A DNA stretch of 64,000 bases, from the NCBI RefSeq assembly GCF_900176135.1, contig NZ_FWWW01000087.1, forward strand, positions 48,321 to 112,320, written 5' to 3'. The notes under the pieces were generated by a model, which was not told where the DNA came from, searched no databases, and was given only the letters and a program-made list of their open reading frames with translations. Of this stretch, positions 34,400 to 41,663 are shown in pieces. Source of the stretch: Hymenobacter roseosalivarius DSM 11622 (GTDB lineage: Bacteria > Bacteroidota > Bacteroidia > Cytophagales > Hymenobacteraceae). The first letter of the stretch is position 1, and each line of letters begins with the position of its first letter. The translations under genes and the position numbers were made by a program.

Positions 34400-35386
34400 T
34401 TAATATTTCTTATACAACTTTTTTCCTTGCTTCAACCAGATACCTCTGAAACTATATAACCAAAGTCTTTTTTTGTCATCGCATTTTATATCCATAGCTT
34501 CTCTGAAGGCACTATACTGAGGTGTTTTTATTTTTTCAATAACTTCCCCTTCTTGAATTTTAAACAGGTAATATGCACTGTCGCCATAATACCTGTTTGT
34601 TCCAACTAAGTAAATATATTCATCACAATGACATATACCGCTAGCCTCTGTAATGAAATTAGAATTAAATACTAGTTTCCAAGAATCATTGTTATTTTCA
34701 TATAATTCGCCTCGTGTATTATTGACTTCTATAAGTTTAAAATTATTGTCGTCGAAGTATGAGCCATCGTGTATCGTGTTATTGACAGTGTAATTTAATT
34801 CAGGAATGTATTTTATGAAACGCCAGTTAGTAGCTAAATCGTCCTTTGCCTCATATACCTTTCCATCAGTGGCGACTACCTGAAGAGGATGATTAGGTTG
34901 AGAATAAAATTTGAGAGGAAAAAACTTGTTAGTATCAAATTTTCTTGGCATTGACCAAGTTTTGCCTAGATCAAAGGAGTAAGATATTCGTGAATAATCA
35001 GGTTCGTGTATGCCTTGCCAACTGTCTAATCCCCAAAGTACTCCATTATCATCAATCATTATATGTTTAAAATATACATAACCGTATTGTTTTGCTTTGG
35101 TGTGCATTGTGTTCCAATGCAACCCTGCATCTGTAGTTACTGATAAACCACCTTTCCACTTAGCGACTACTAATGTATCACCAGATACAGGTAGTAAGTC
35201 ATAAACACTAGGGTCGTATTCGTCATTAAGAACATATTTGTTCTTGACTGATCGTTCTTTAAAATCATACTTCTTAAAGATTAAATCATGGTTATCGTTT
35301 TGTTTTCTATTGCAGGAGTTAATAGCAAACATGAAAAAAGAAATAATGTATACACAGCGTACTTTTATTGTTGTAAACTTTGCCAT
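34400..35386 (-). CDS. Lipoprotein with BNR-like beta-propeller, AT-rich
   Basis: A 328-residue protein. The signal YIISFFMFAINSC gives a lipoprotein cysteine near residue 25. The rest has repeated short strands with tryptophan and aspartate (GGLSVTTDAGLHWNTMH, ISYSFDLGKTWSMP), the pattern of sialidase-type BNR repeats in a propeller. It is probably an outer-membrane or surface lipoprotein with a binding role; no catalytic site is recognised. The base composition is far more AT-rich than in the neighbouring genes, suggesting recent transfer into the RNA-repair island. It is convergent with pnkp, 25 bases from it. Confidence 0.65.
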   Translation of the reverse strand: MAKFTTIKVRCVYIISFFMFAINSCNRKQNDNHDLIFKKYDFKERSVKNKYVLNDEYDPSVYDLLPVSGDTLVVAKWKGGLSVTTDAGLHWNTMHTKAKQYGYVYFKHIMIDDNGVLWGLDSWQGIHEPDYSRISYSFDLGKTWSMPRKFDTNKFFPLKFYSQPNHPLQVVATDGKVYEAKDDLATNWRFIKYIPELNYTVNNTIHDGSYFDDNNFKLIEVNNTRGELYENNNDSWKLVFNSNFITEASGICHCDEYIYLVGTNRYYGDSAYYLFKIQEGEVIEKIKTPQYSAFREAMDIKCDDKKRLWLYSFRGIWLKQGKKLYKKY

Positions 35387-35433
35387 GAATTAATGATTTT
35401 TTACAGGATCATACAATGTTAATGATATTTTAC

Positions 35434-35474
35434 TAGGTAGGTAATGAAGAGTATAGCTCTTCATTACCTACCTA
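35434..35474. terminator. 18-bp perfect hairpin overlapping the M28 peptidase stop codon
   Basis: TAGGTAGGTAATGAAGAG pairs exactly with its complement across a 5-base loop. The TAA stop at 35464-35466 lies in the right arm. It would end the peptidase transcript, though the stem is AT-rich. Confidence 0.65.
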
Positions 35475-37173
35475 TACTCTTCTCCCGTGCGCCCTTAAAC
35501 TCTGATCCAGCTTTCCACTGCGGAAACGTAATTTCACCAGCCAGGCGCTGCCCCACGCGGAAGTAGAGTTGGGCGTCCTGGGCAATGCCGCTCAAATCCC
35601 AGTTGGGGTCGAACTGGTCGGCGGGCTTGTGGTACATGTTGGTAGTATAGTTCTGGCGCTGCCGGGCAATGGCTTCCTTGCCGCCGGTGCGGCTCTCGAA
35701 GCCCCCGCTGGCGTAGAGGGAGGGCACGCCGACGTGGGCGAAGCTGAAGTGGTCGGAGCGGTAGAACATGCCGGTTTCGGGCGTCTGGTCGGGGAGGAGG
35801 TAGCGGCCCTGCTCCTTCGCGGCGGCGCGGGCGTACTCCTCCAGCTCCGATTGGCCATAGCCGATGACGGTGAGGTCCTTCATCTTGCCGTAGGGCCAGA
35901 GCATGTCCATATTCAGATCAGCCACGGTTTTGTTGAGCGGAAACACCGGATGCTGAGCGTAGTAGGCCGAGCCCAGCAGACCCTGCTCTTCGCCCGTTAC
36001 GGCTAGGAACACAATGCTGCGGGCGGGCTTCTGGGGGGCTTTTTGGAAGGCTTCGGCAATGCTCAGCAGAGCAGCCAGACCGGTGCCGTCGTCCACGGCG
36101 CCGTTGTAGATGGAGTCGCCGGCAATGGCTTTGCCCACGCCAAAGTGGTCCCAGTGGGCCGAGTAGATGATGTATTCATTGGGGCGAGTGGTGCCAGGTA
36201 TCACCGCCAGCACGTTGCGACTGGTCTGGCGCCGGAGCTTGTTCTGGATGCTGGCCGTGACGGTAAGGCCATCGAGCGGGCGGGCGCGGAATCCTTTCTG
36301 GTTGGCGGCGGCGTAAAGCTGGTCGTAGTTCTGGCCGGCGGCCTGGAAGAGGCGCTTAGCCGCGTCGAGCGTTAGCCAGCCTTCGATGGCGCACTTGCTG
36401 GCGCCTTTGTCGGCGGTCTGGGCGCGTAGCTTGGGGCTGACGGCCCCACTCAGCACCACCGACCACGGGTAAGCGGCCGGCTTGGTATCGTGCACGATGA
36501 GCACGCCGGTGGCGCCGTGGCGGGCGGCTTCCTCGTATTTGTAGGTCCAGCGGCCGTAGTAAGTCATGGCTTTGCCCTTGAACAGCGTGGTGTCGGTGCC
36601 CGCGTTGCCGGGGTCGTTTACGAGCACCACTACCGTTTTGCCTTTCACGTCGAGGCCGGCGTAGTCGTCCCAGCCATACTCGGGGGCCACTACGCCGTAG
36701 CCGGCAAATACCAGCGGCGAGTTAGTAACGGCTACCTGAGGCTGCTCGCGCTGGGTGAAGGCCACAAAGTCGGTTTTATACTGAAGGCTCAGGTTCTGGC
36801 CGTTGCCCTTGATTTGCATGGTAGCAGCTGGCGTACCCGTTATTTCGACCAGCGGCACCGGCTGATAGTAGCTGCCATCGGGTCCGGGCTTGAGGCCGAG
36901 CTTCTGGAACTGGTCGGCCAAATATTTAGTGCTGCGCTCCTCGCCCACGGTAAACGGCTTGCGGCCCATCATCTCATCCGACGACACAGCTTGCAGATAC
37001 TTGCTGATACTGGCTGTGCTGATAGTATCGGTGGAAGCGGCTGCGGTTTCGGCGGTAGCGGTAGCGGCTGGCTGGCTAGCCTCCGTGGTGTTGGAAGCGG
37101 GCTGCGACTGGCAGCTGGTCAGCGCCTGGCCAAGCAGTCCGGCAACAGCAGAGAAGCGAGTGATTGGTAACAT
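35464..37173 (-). CDS. M28-family zinc peptidase with PA domain, lipoprotein
   Basis: About 569 residues from MLPITRFSAVAGLLGQALTS at 37173, with a cysteine next (SCQSQ) for lipid attachment, then a Thr/Ala-rich linker. A PA insert occupies about 120-300 (VVAPEYGWDDYAGLDVKGKT). The M28 catalytic part has YSAHWDHFG, GAVDDGTGLAAL, TGEEQGLLGS and a final YHKPADQFD, giving the two-zinc ligands. It should remove amino acids from peptides outside the cytoplasm. QKAPQKPA in a loop before the third strand is encoded by a C6-motif copy at 36030. It separates pnkp and the lipoprotein gene from the two rlaP genes and is unlikely to be part of RNA repair. Confidence 0.88.
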   Translation of the reverse strand: MLPITRFSAVAGLLGQALTSCQSQPASNTTEASQPAATATAETAAASTDTISTASISKYLQAVSSDEMMGRKPFTVGEERSTKYLADQFQKLGLKPGPDGSYYQPVPLVEITGTPAATMQIKGNGQNLSLQYKTDFVAFTQREQPQVAVTNSPLVFAGYGVVAPEYGWDDYAGLDVKGKTVVVLVNDPGNAGTDTTLFKGKAMTYYGRWTYKYEEAARHGATGVLIVHDTKPAAYPWSVVLSGAVSPKLRAQTADKGASKCAIEGWLTLDAAKRLFQAAGQNYDQLYAAANQKGFRARPLDGLTVTASIQNKLRRQTSRNVLAVIPGTTRPNEYIIYSAHWDHFGVGKAIAGDSIYNGAVDDGTGLAALLSIAEAFQKAPQKPARSIVFLAVTGEEQGLLGSAYYAQHPVFPLNKTVADLNMDMLWPYGKMKDLTVIGYGQSELEEYARAAAKEQGRYLLPDQTPETGMFYRSDHFSFAHVGVPSLYASGGFESRTGGKEAIARQRQNYTTNMYHKPADQFDPNWDLSGIAQDAQLYFRVGQRLAGEITFPQWKAGSEFKGAREKSIGR

Positions 37174-37318
37174 ACGGGTATGGCTGTTAAACCTCAAAGT
37201 TCAAATAGCAGGGTTTGAGGAAGTTGAGAAGGGGGCTGACGAAAAGGAATTCTGTGTATCAATAGTAGCAGATATTCGCTTACAAATTCTACGCTCAGAT
37301 CCTTCATCTTGCAGGCCT

Positions 37319-38089
37319 ATGCACGCTCGTATTCAAACCGCCCTTACCCAACTCGAAGCGACCCACAGTATCCGTGTCCTTTACGCCTGCGAATCGGGCA
37401 GCCGGGCCTGGGGCTTTCCCTCGCCCGATAGCGACTATGACGTGCGCTTCATTTACGTTCACCCGGCCGACTGGTATCTGACGCTAGACGAAGGCCCCGA
37501 CACGCTCAACTTTCCGGTGGATGAGGAGCTGGACCTGGCCGGGTGGGAGTTGCGCAAGGCGCTGAAGCTGCTGCGGGGCTCGAATGCGGCTTTGTTTGAG
37601 TGGTTGCAGTTGCCGGTGGTGTACCGGGAGGCGTTGGATTTTCGGGCGGCCGTGCAGCCTTTTATGGGTGAATGCTTTAATCCACGGGCCGGTTTGCACC
37701 ATTACCTGGGCCTGGTGCGGCGCGAGGTAGAGGATGATTTGACTGGGGAAGAGGTGCGGCTGAAGCGCCTGTTCTATGCCCTGCGCTCGGCGCTGGCAGC
37801 CCGCTGGATTCGGGAGCGGCCCGCAAAATTGCCCCCCATGGAGTTTCGGTTGTTGCGGGAAATGCTGCCGACTGCGCTGAGTGGAGTGGTGGATGAGCTA
37901 TTGACCCGCAAAGCCACCGCCGATGAAAAAACAATGGTGCCGTCGCCGGGCGAGTTAGTAGCTTTTCTGCATGAGGAATACGCGGACGGGCAAGCTGCCC
38001 GCGCTACATTGCCCGTACCAGCGGCTGGCGCGGTTTCGGGGCTGGAAGCGTTGTTTCGGCGGTTGATTAGAGCGGCGTTTGAGCAGTAA
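37319..38089 (+). CDS. rlaP: RlaP-family (COG3541/YcgL) nucleotidyltransferase, copy 1
   Basis: A 256-residue polymerase-beta-fold nucleotidyltransferase. The signature is complete: YACESGSRAWGFPSPDSDYD near residues 22-41, with the two metal-binding aspartates in SDYDV. DLAGWELRKALKLLRGSNAA near 75 and a C-terminal helical part (EVRLKRLFYALRSALAARWI) follow the family. Members are known as RNA-repair-pathway polymerase-beta-like proteins that neighbour RNA ligases and Pnkp/Hen1 systems. I infer addition of nucleotides to damaged RNA ends. The ATG at 37319 is preferred; the frame is open upstream but not family-like. A palindromic repeat overlaps its stop codon, and a second rlaP follows 102 bases later. 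Confidence 0.85.
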   Translation: MHARIQTALTQLEATHSIRVLYACESGSRAWGFPSPDSDYDVRFIYVHPADWYLTLDEGPDTLNFPVDEELDLAGWELRKALKLLRGSNAALFEWLQLPVVYREALDFRAAVQPFMGECFNPRAGLHHYLGLVRREVEDDLTGEEVRLKRLFYALRSALAARWIRERPAKLPPMEFRLLREMLPTALSGVVDELLTRKATADEKTMVPSPGELVAFLHEEYADGQAARATLPVPAAGAVSGLEALFRRLIRAAFEQ

Positions 38090-38180
38090 CGCGAAGCGGT
38101 GCTTCGCTCGTTGAACAAGCAGCTGAGAGCATTTATTGACTGATGACCGCAACGCAAGGCGAAGCACCGCTTCGAGTTAC
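38086..38180. repeat. Inverted repeat between the two rlaP genes
   Basis: GTAACGCGAAGCGGTGCTTC (plus GC) at 38086-38107 pairs with 38159-38180 at 21 of 22 positions. The left arm includes the TAA stop of rlaP copy 1; the right ends 11 bases before the next start codon. Confidence 0.78.
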
Positions 38181-38191
38181 AAGCAATTTCT

Positions 38192-39267
38192 ATGACCATT
38201 TCTGACCTGCGCCAGCGTGGCCTGATTCTTTTTGAAGCCATCAGCGGGAGCCGCGCGTACGGTACCAATCTGCCCCACTCGAATACGGACCTGAAGGGTG
38301 TATTCATTCTGCCCGAAAGCGGGTTTTATGGGCTCGACTACGTGCCTCAGGTCGCTAATGAAACGAATGACGAGGTGTTCTACGAGTTGCGCCGCTTCGT
38401 GGAATTGTTGCTCAAAAACAACCCGACGGTGCTGGAGCTACTGGGCACGCCGCCCGACTGCGGCATCTCCCGGCATCCGTTGTTCGTGGCTTTTCGGGCC
38501 GAAAATTTTCTGTCGAAGCTTTGCCGCCCGAGCTTCGCCGAGTACGCCGTGGCCCAGATTCGGAAAGCACAGGGTTTGAACAAGAAAATCAACCATCCTG
38601 AGCCGCCAACCCGTAAGTCGGTGCTGGATTTTTGCTACGTGACGGTGGGAGCCGGGGCGCGACCGGTGCAGCAGTGGCTGGCCGGGCAGGGCTATACGGC
38701 CGCCCAGTGTGGCCTAGCCAACGGCCCCATCTTACCGACTTGTACGCATTGTTTATTGAGGATAAAAAAGCCCCCTACGGCTACCGGGGCCTGGTGCGCG
38801 ACCCGGAAACCTCCCAGGATGTGCTGCTGTCGGCCGTGCCGAAAGGGGAGGTGCCGGTGGCGTATCTGAGCTTCAATCGCAACGGCTACAGCACCTACTG
38901 CCGCGTGTTTCGCGAGTACCACGACTGGGTGCAGAAGCGCAACGCCGAGCGCTACCAGAATACCGTGCGGCACGGCAAAAACTACGACGCCAAAAATATG
39001 CTGCACGTATTCCGCCTGCTGCAAATGGCTGAAGAGATTGCCCTTACAGGCCAGCTGCACATGCGCTGGCCCAACCAGGAGTTTCTGCTGCAAATCCGGC
39101 GGGGCGAGTTTGAATACGAGGCGTTGGTAGAGGAAGCCGAGGCGCTGGTGACGCGGGTAGAAGCCGCTTTTGCCGCTTTGAGTTTACCGGAGGCACCCGA
39201 CAAACAGGCAGCCGAGAAACTGCTGATTCGGGTGCGGCAGGGTTTTTATGCCTCGACACGCGTCTAA
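38192..39267 (+). pseudogene. rlaP: RlaP-family nucleotidyltransferase, copy 2, frameshifted
   Basis: The ATG at 38192 starts MTISDLRQRGLILFEAISGS, with the fold signature GSRAYGTNLPHSNTDLKGVF. After about 177 residues the frame ends, and the rest (LTDLYALFIEDKKAPYGYRG to the end at 39267) is in the next frame. The break is at 38725-38728, a run of four C bases; five would give NGPHLTDLY with no other change. Repaired length is about 358 residues. The usual SD-x-D aspartate pair reads SNTD, with Asn in the first metal position, so even the repaired protein may be weakened or specialised. It is longer than copy 1 and not a recent duplicate. A sequencing error in the C-run cannot be excluded. 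Confidence 0.85.
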
Positions 39268-39751
39268 GGTTGGGCTGAAGAGCTTACTGCAGGGGCCAGC
39301 GCTACCTATTCATCGGGTCATCACGTAGTTGCGGCAGAAACTGAAGCGGGCGCATCATCTGAAAGTATGCAGCGTTACCCCTTCACCACGCTTAGGAGAT
39401 AATTCAAGAGGATACCTATCGCTACCACCTGTTGACAGGGCCAGTACGCCCAAAAATGCTGGCCTATCGTGTATTGTTGATTAACAGTAGGGTAGGGGAG
39501 GAGTTGGTGCATATCCGCACGTTTCTCCTTAACCAGTATTTTCAGCCGTGCCGGGTTGCTATGCTTTTCCATTCATTTCGGTCGCTTTGCCAGCAATTAA
39601 GTAGAGCATAGGTAATAGTATAGGCTTACTCGTTGTAGGGGCTAAAATAAGAAAGCCTCCAGATTAACTCCAGGAGACTCCTTATTTCAATACTTTATGA
39701 TTTACTGTGTAAAACATTATAAATCAATTGTATATAAAAAATTAAAAATAT
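39268..39751. other. Intergenic stretch after rlaP copy 2
   Basis: About 480 bases. A forward frame without ATG runs roughly 39390-39609 and a short reverse frame of 65 codons overlaps it; neither has a recognised product. The last 100 bases are very AT-rich. It may hold remnants of a gene. Confidence 0.35.
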
Positions 39752-40411
39752 TTACCCAACATGAGTAAAATGCGACTGGTACCAGCTAGCTGCCTGTGCT
39801 ACGTCCAGGGGCGTGAGGGTATGGCTAGCAGGAGCATCGTAGCGCGTAAGCTTGAAGCCCCGACTAGTAAGCAGACTTGCGTAACGGTCGGTGGCGGCGT
39901 CTACGGTTGGGTCGCGCTGACCGGGCGCAAAAAACACCGGCACCGGATTCTGGGGGGTATTTTGGTCTTCTGTATTCATCATCGGGGCCGCAGGCACCTC
40001 ACTCAGCGGCTGCATGGGGCGGAGCAGGGCGGCACCAGCAAGTAGCTCAGGGCAGAGAAGGAGCATACTCCCGATGAGGTTGGCCCCATTAGAATAACCC
40101 AGCGCTACCAGACTTTGTAAATCAAAACGTTTCTGGGGGGCAATTTCGCGCAGGAAGTGCACCAGCTCATGGGTGCGGAAACGGACGTCATCTTCATCGA
40201 ACACACCCATGCCAAGTCAGCGGAAAAAGCGGGGCATGCCATTCTCCAGCACGTTGCCGCGCACGCTCAGTACATTGAAGCCCGTGCCAAGTTGGCTAGC
40301 GATAGGCAGCAGGTCGCGCTCATCGCCGCCCGTGCCGTGGAGCAGCAGCAAGGTACGGCTGGTTGCCTGCTCGGCGGGGCGGTAGATATAATGAAGAGGC
40401 TGATAGTCCAT
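39752..40411 (-). pseudogene. MhqD-like carboxylesterase/phospholipase, nonsense mutation
   Basis: One reading frame of 219 codons is split by TGA at 40217-40219. Before it: MDYQPLHYIYRPAEQATSRT, then LLLLHGTGGDERDLLPIA, the family oxyanion region. After it: FDEDDVRFRTHELVHFLREI, the nucleophile motif GYSNGANL, a catalytic aspartate in GQRDPTVD, and histidine in ASHTLTPLD. The stop falls where PRFFRRLGMG is expected, so a single CGA to TGA change explains it. The gene is 3 bases downstream of the ring-cleaving dioxygenase, the same pairing as in the mhq operons for quinone detoxification. Either the gene is dead, or the ATG at 40210 reinitiates a fragment. Confidence 0.85.
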
Positions 40412-40414
40412 AGA

Positions 40415-41350
40415 TCAACGAATAACAGGTAATTGAGCTTCGATCTGCGCCCGACGGCCTTCGTACTGGGGTGGCAGCAGCAGGTGGGTGCCAAGCTCAG
40501 CCAACGGCTCGTCGATCATAAAACCAGGATTGTCGGTGGCAATCTCAAACAAAATGCCCCCCGGCTCACGGAAGTACAGCGAGTGGAAGTACTGCCGATC
40601 AATCTGCTCTGTGATGTTCAGGCCGCGGGCCGCAATCTTCTCGCGAAAGCGCATTTCCGTGGCATCGTCGGGTACGCGAAAGGCAATGTGGTGTACCGAG
40701 CCGCCGGCCACATGTCCACGGGCCTCGCCGGGCGCTTCTACCAGATCAATGATGGCCGCGCCGGGCACGGCATCGGTAGCGAAGCGGTAGCGGTTTACGT
40801 GCTGCTCTACCAGCTTGTAGCCAAATACGTCGGTCAGAATTTCGGCCGTGCCTTTGATGCTGGCCAGGGTCAGGGTTACGTTATGAAAACCCTTGGTCGC
40901 TACATCGGCGCTCACTTCCGGGGTGGTCCAGGGCGTGCGCGGGTCGGGGTTTTTAGCCACGGTAAGCTCCAGTTTCAGACCATCAGGGTCGAGAAAGGTT
41001 AGGTAGGGCTCGCCGAATTTTTCGTTGGGCTTGTTGAAGGTGAGATTGTACTGCTCGAAGCGCTTGAGCCAGAAGTCGAAGCTACCCTCGGGGACCGAGT
41101 ACCCAATTTCCGTCGCCTGTCCGGTTCCGCGCCGGCCGGGCGTCATGTTCTGCCAGGGAAAAAACGTGAGAATGGTGCCTGCCGAACCAACTTCATCACC
41201 AAAGTAAAAGTGGTAGGTACTGGGGTCATCGAAGTTGACCGTTTTCTTCAAAAAGCGCCGACCTAATACTTTGGTGTAGAAGTCGTAGTTGCGCTGGGCG
41301 TCGCTGGAAATAGCGGTGATATGGTGCAGACCGAGGATGTGGTCAGACAT
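40415..41350 (-). CDS. Ring-cleaving dioxygenase, VOC family (MhqO-like)
   Basis: A 311-residue protein with two vicinal-oxygen-chelate domains. ILGLHHITAISSDAQRNYDF opens the first, KGFHNVTLTLAS starts the second near residue 155, SVHHIAFRVPDD lies near 222 and GGILFEIATDNPGF near 270. The metal ligands (His, His, Glu) are in LHHIT, VHHIAF and LFEIATD. It should cleave or detoxify quinone- or catechol-type compounds in the cytoplasm using iron. It is the first gene of a two-gene unit with the broken MhqD-like hydrolase. In Bacillus such pairs are induced by quinone stress; no regulator is visible here. Confidence 0.87.
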   Translation of the reverse strand: MSDHILGLHHITAISSDAQRNYDFYTKVLGRRFLKKTVNFDDPSTYHFYFGDEVGSAGTILTFFPWQNMTPGRRGTGQATEIGYSVPEGSFDFWLKRFEQYNLTFNKPNEKFGEPYLTFLDPDGLKLELTVAKNPDPRTPWTTPEVSADVATKGFHNVTLTLASIKGTAEILTDVFGYKLVEQHVNRYRFATDAVPGAAIIDLVEAPGEARGHVAGGSVHHIAFRVPDDATEMRFREKIAARGLNITEQIDRQYFHSLYFREPGGILFEIATDNPGFMIDEPLAELGTHLLLPPQYEGRRAQIEAQLPVIR

Positions 41351-41593
41351 ACAAGGCTATAGTTAAGGATGAACGGGGGCTAAATCAATAAGCAGGAAAA
41401 AATCCAGTGTTAAAGTCAAAGTCCTGAAACATCTGATCATGAGCATACGTAAAATCCATCGTAGGGCCTGCCTATGGGAGTCTGCAGCCTACGGATTGAA
41501 TAAAAGTGACAGTGAACCAGAGTTGTTTTCCAGAGTAAAAGTAGAGGTAGAAATTAAGTGTCTGACAGGAATTACTGAAGTTATTTAAAAACC

Positions 41594-41620
41594 AAAAACC
41601 CCTCGCTAGGAGGGGTTTTT
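41594..41620. terminator. Terminator after the beta-helix protein gene
   Basis: AAAAACCCCTC and GAGGGGTTTTT pair across GCTAG. It lies in the 313-base gap at 41351-41663, which otherwise holds nothing I recognise. Confidence 0.85.
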
Positions 41621-41663
41621 GTAGAAGGAATTAGAATGGTAGGGTAAGCAGAGAAGATAGATA

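Noticed and set aside
36890..37318. Open frame extending rlaP copy 1 by over 140 codons
   Set aside because: It is a shadow of the M28 gene on the other strand; the conserved fold begins after the ATG at 37319.
40217..40219. TGA read as selenocysteine in the MhqD-like gene
   Set aside because: The position is an arginine in the expected family pattern, not a catalytic cysteine, and no downstream hairpin or sel gene supports recoding.
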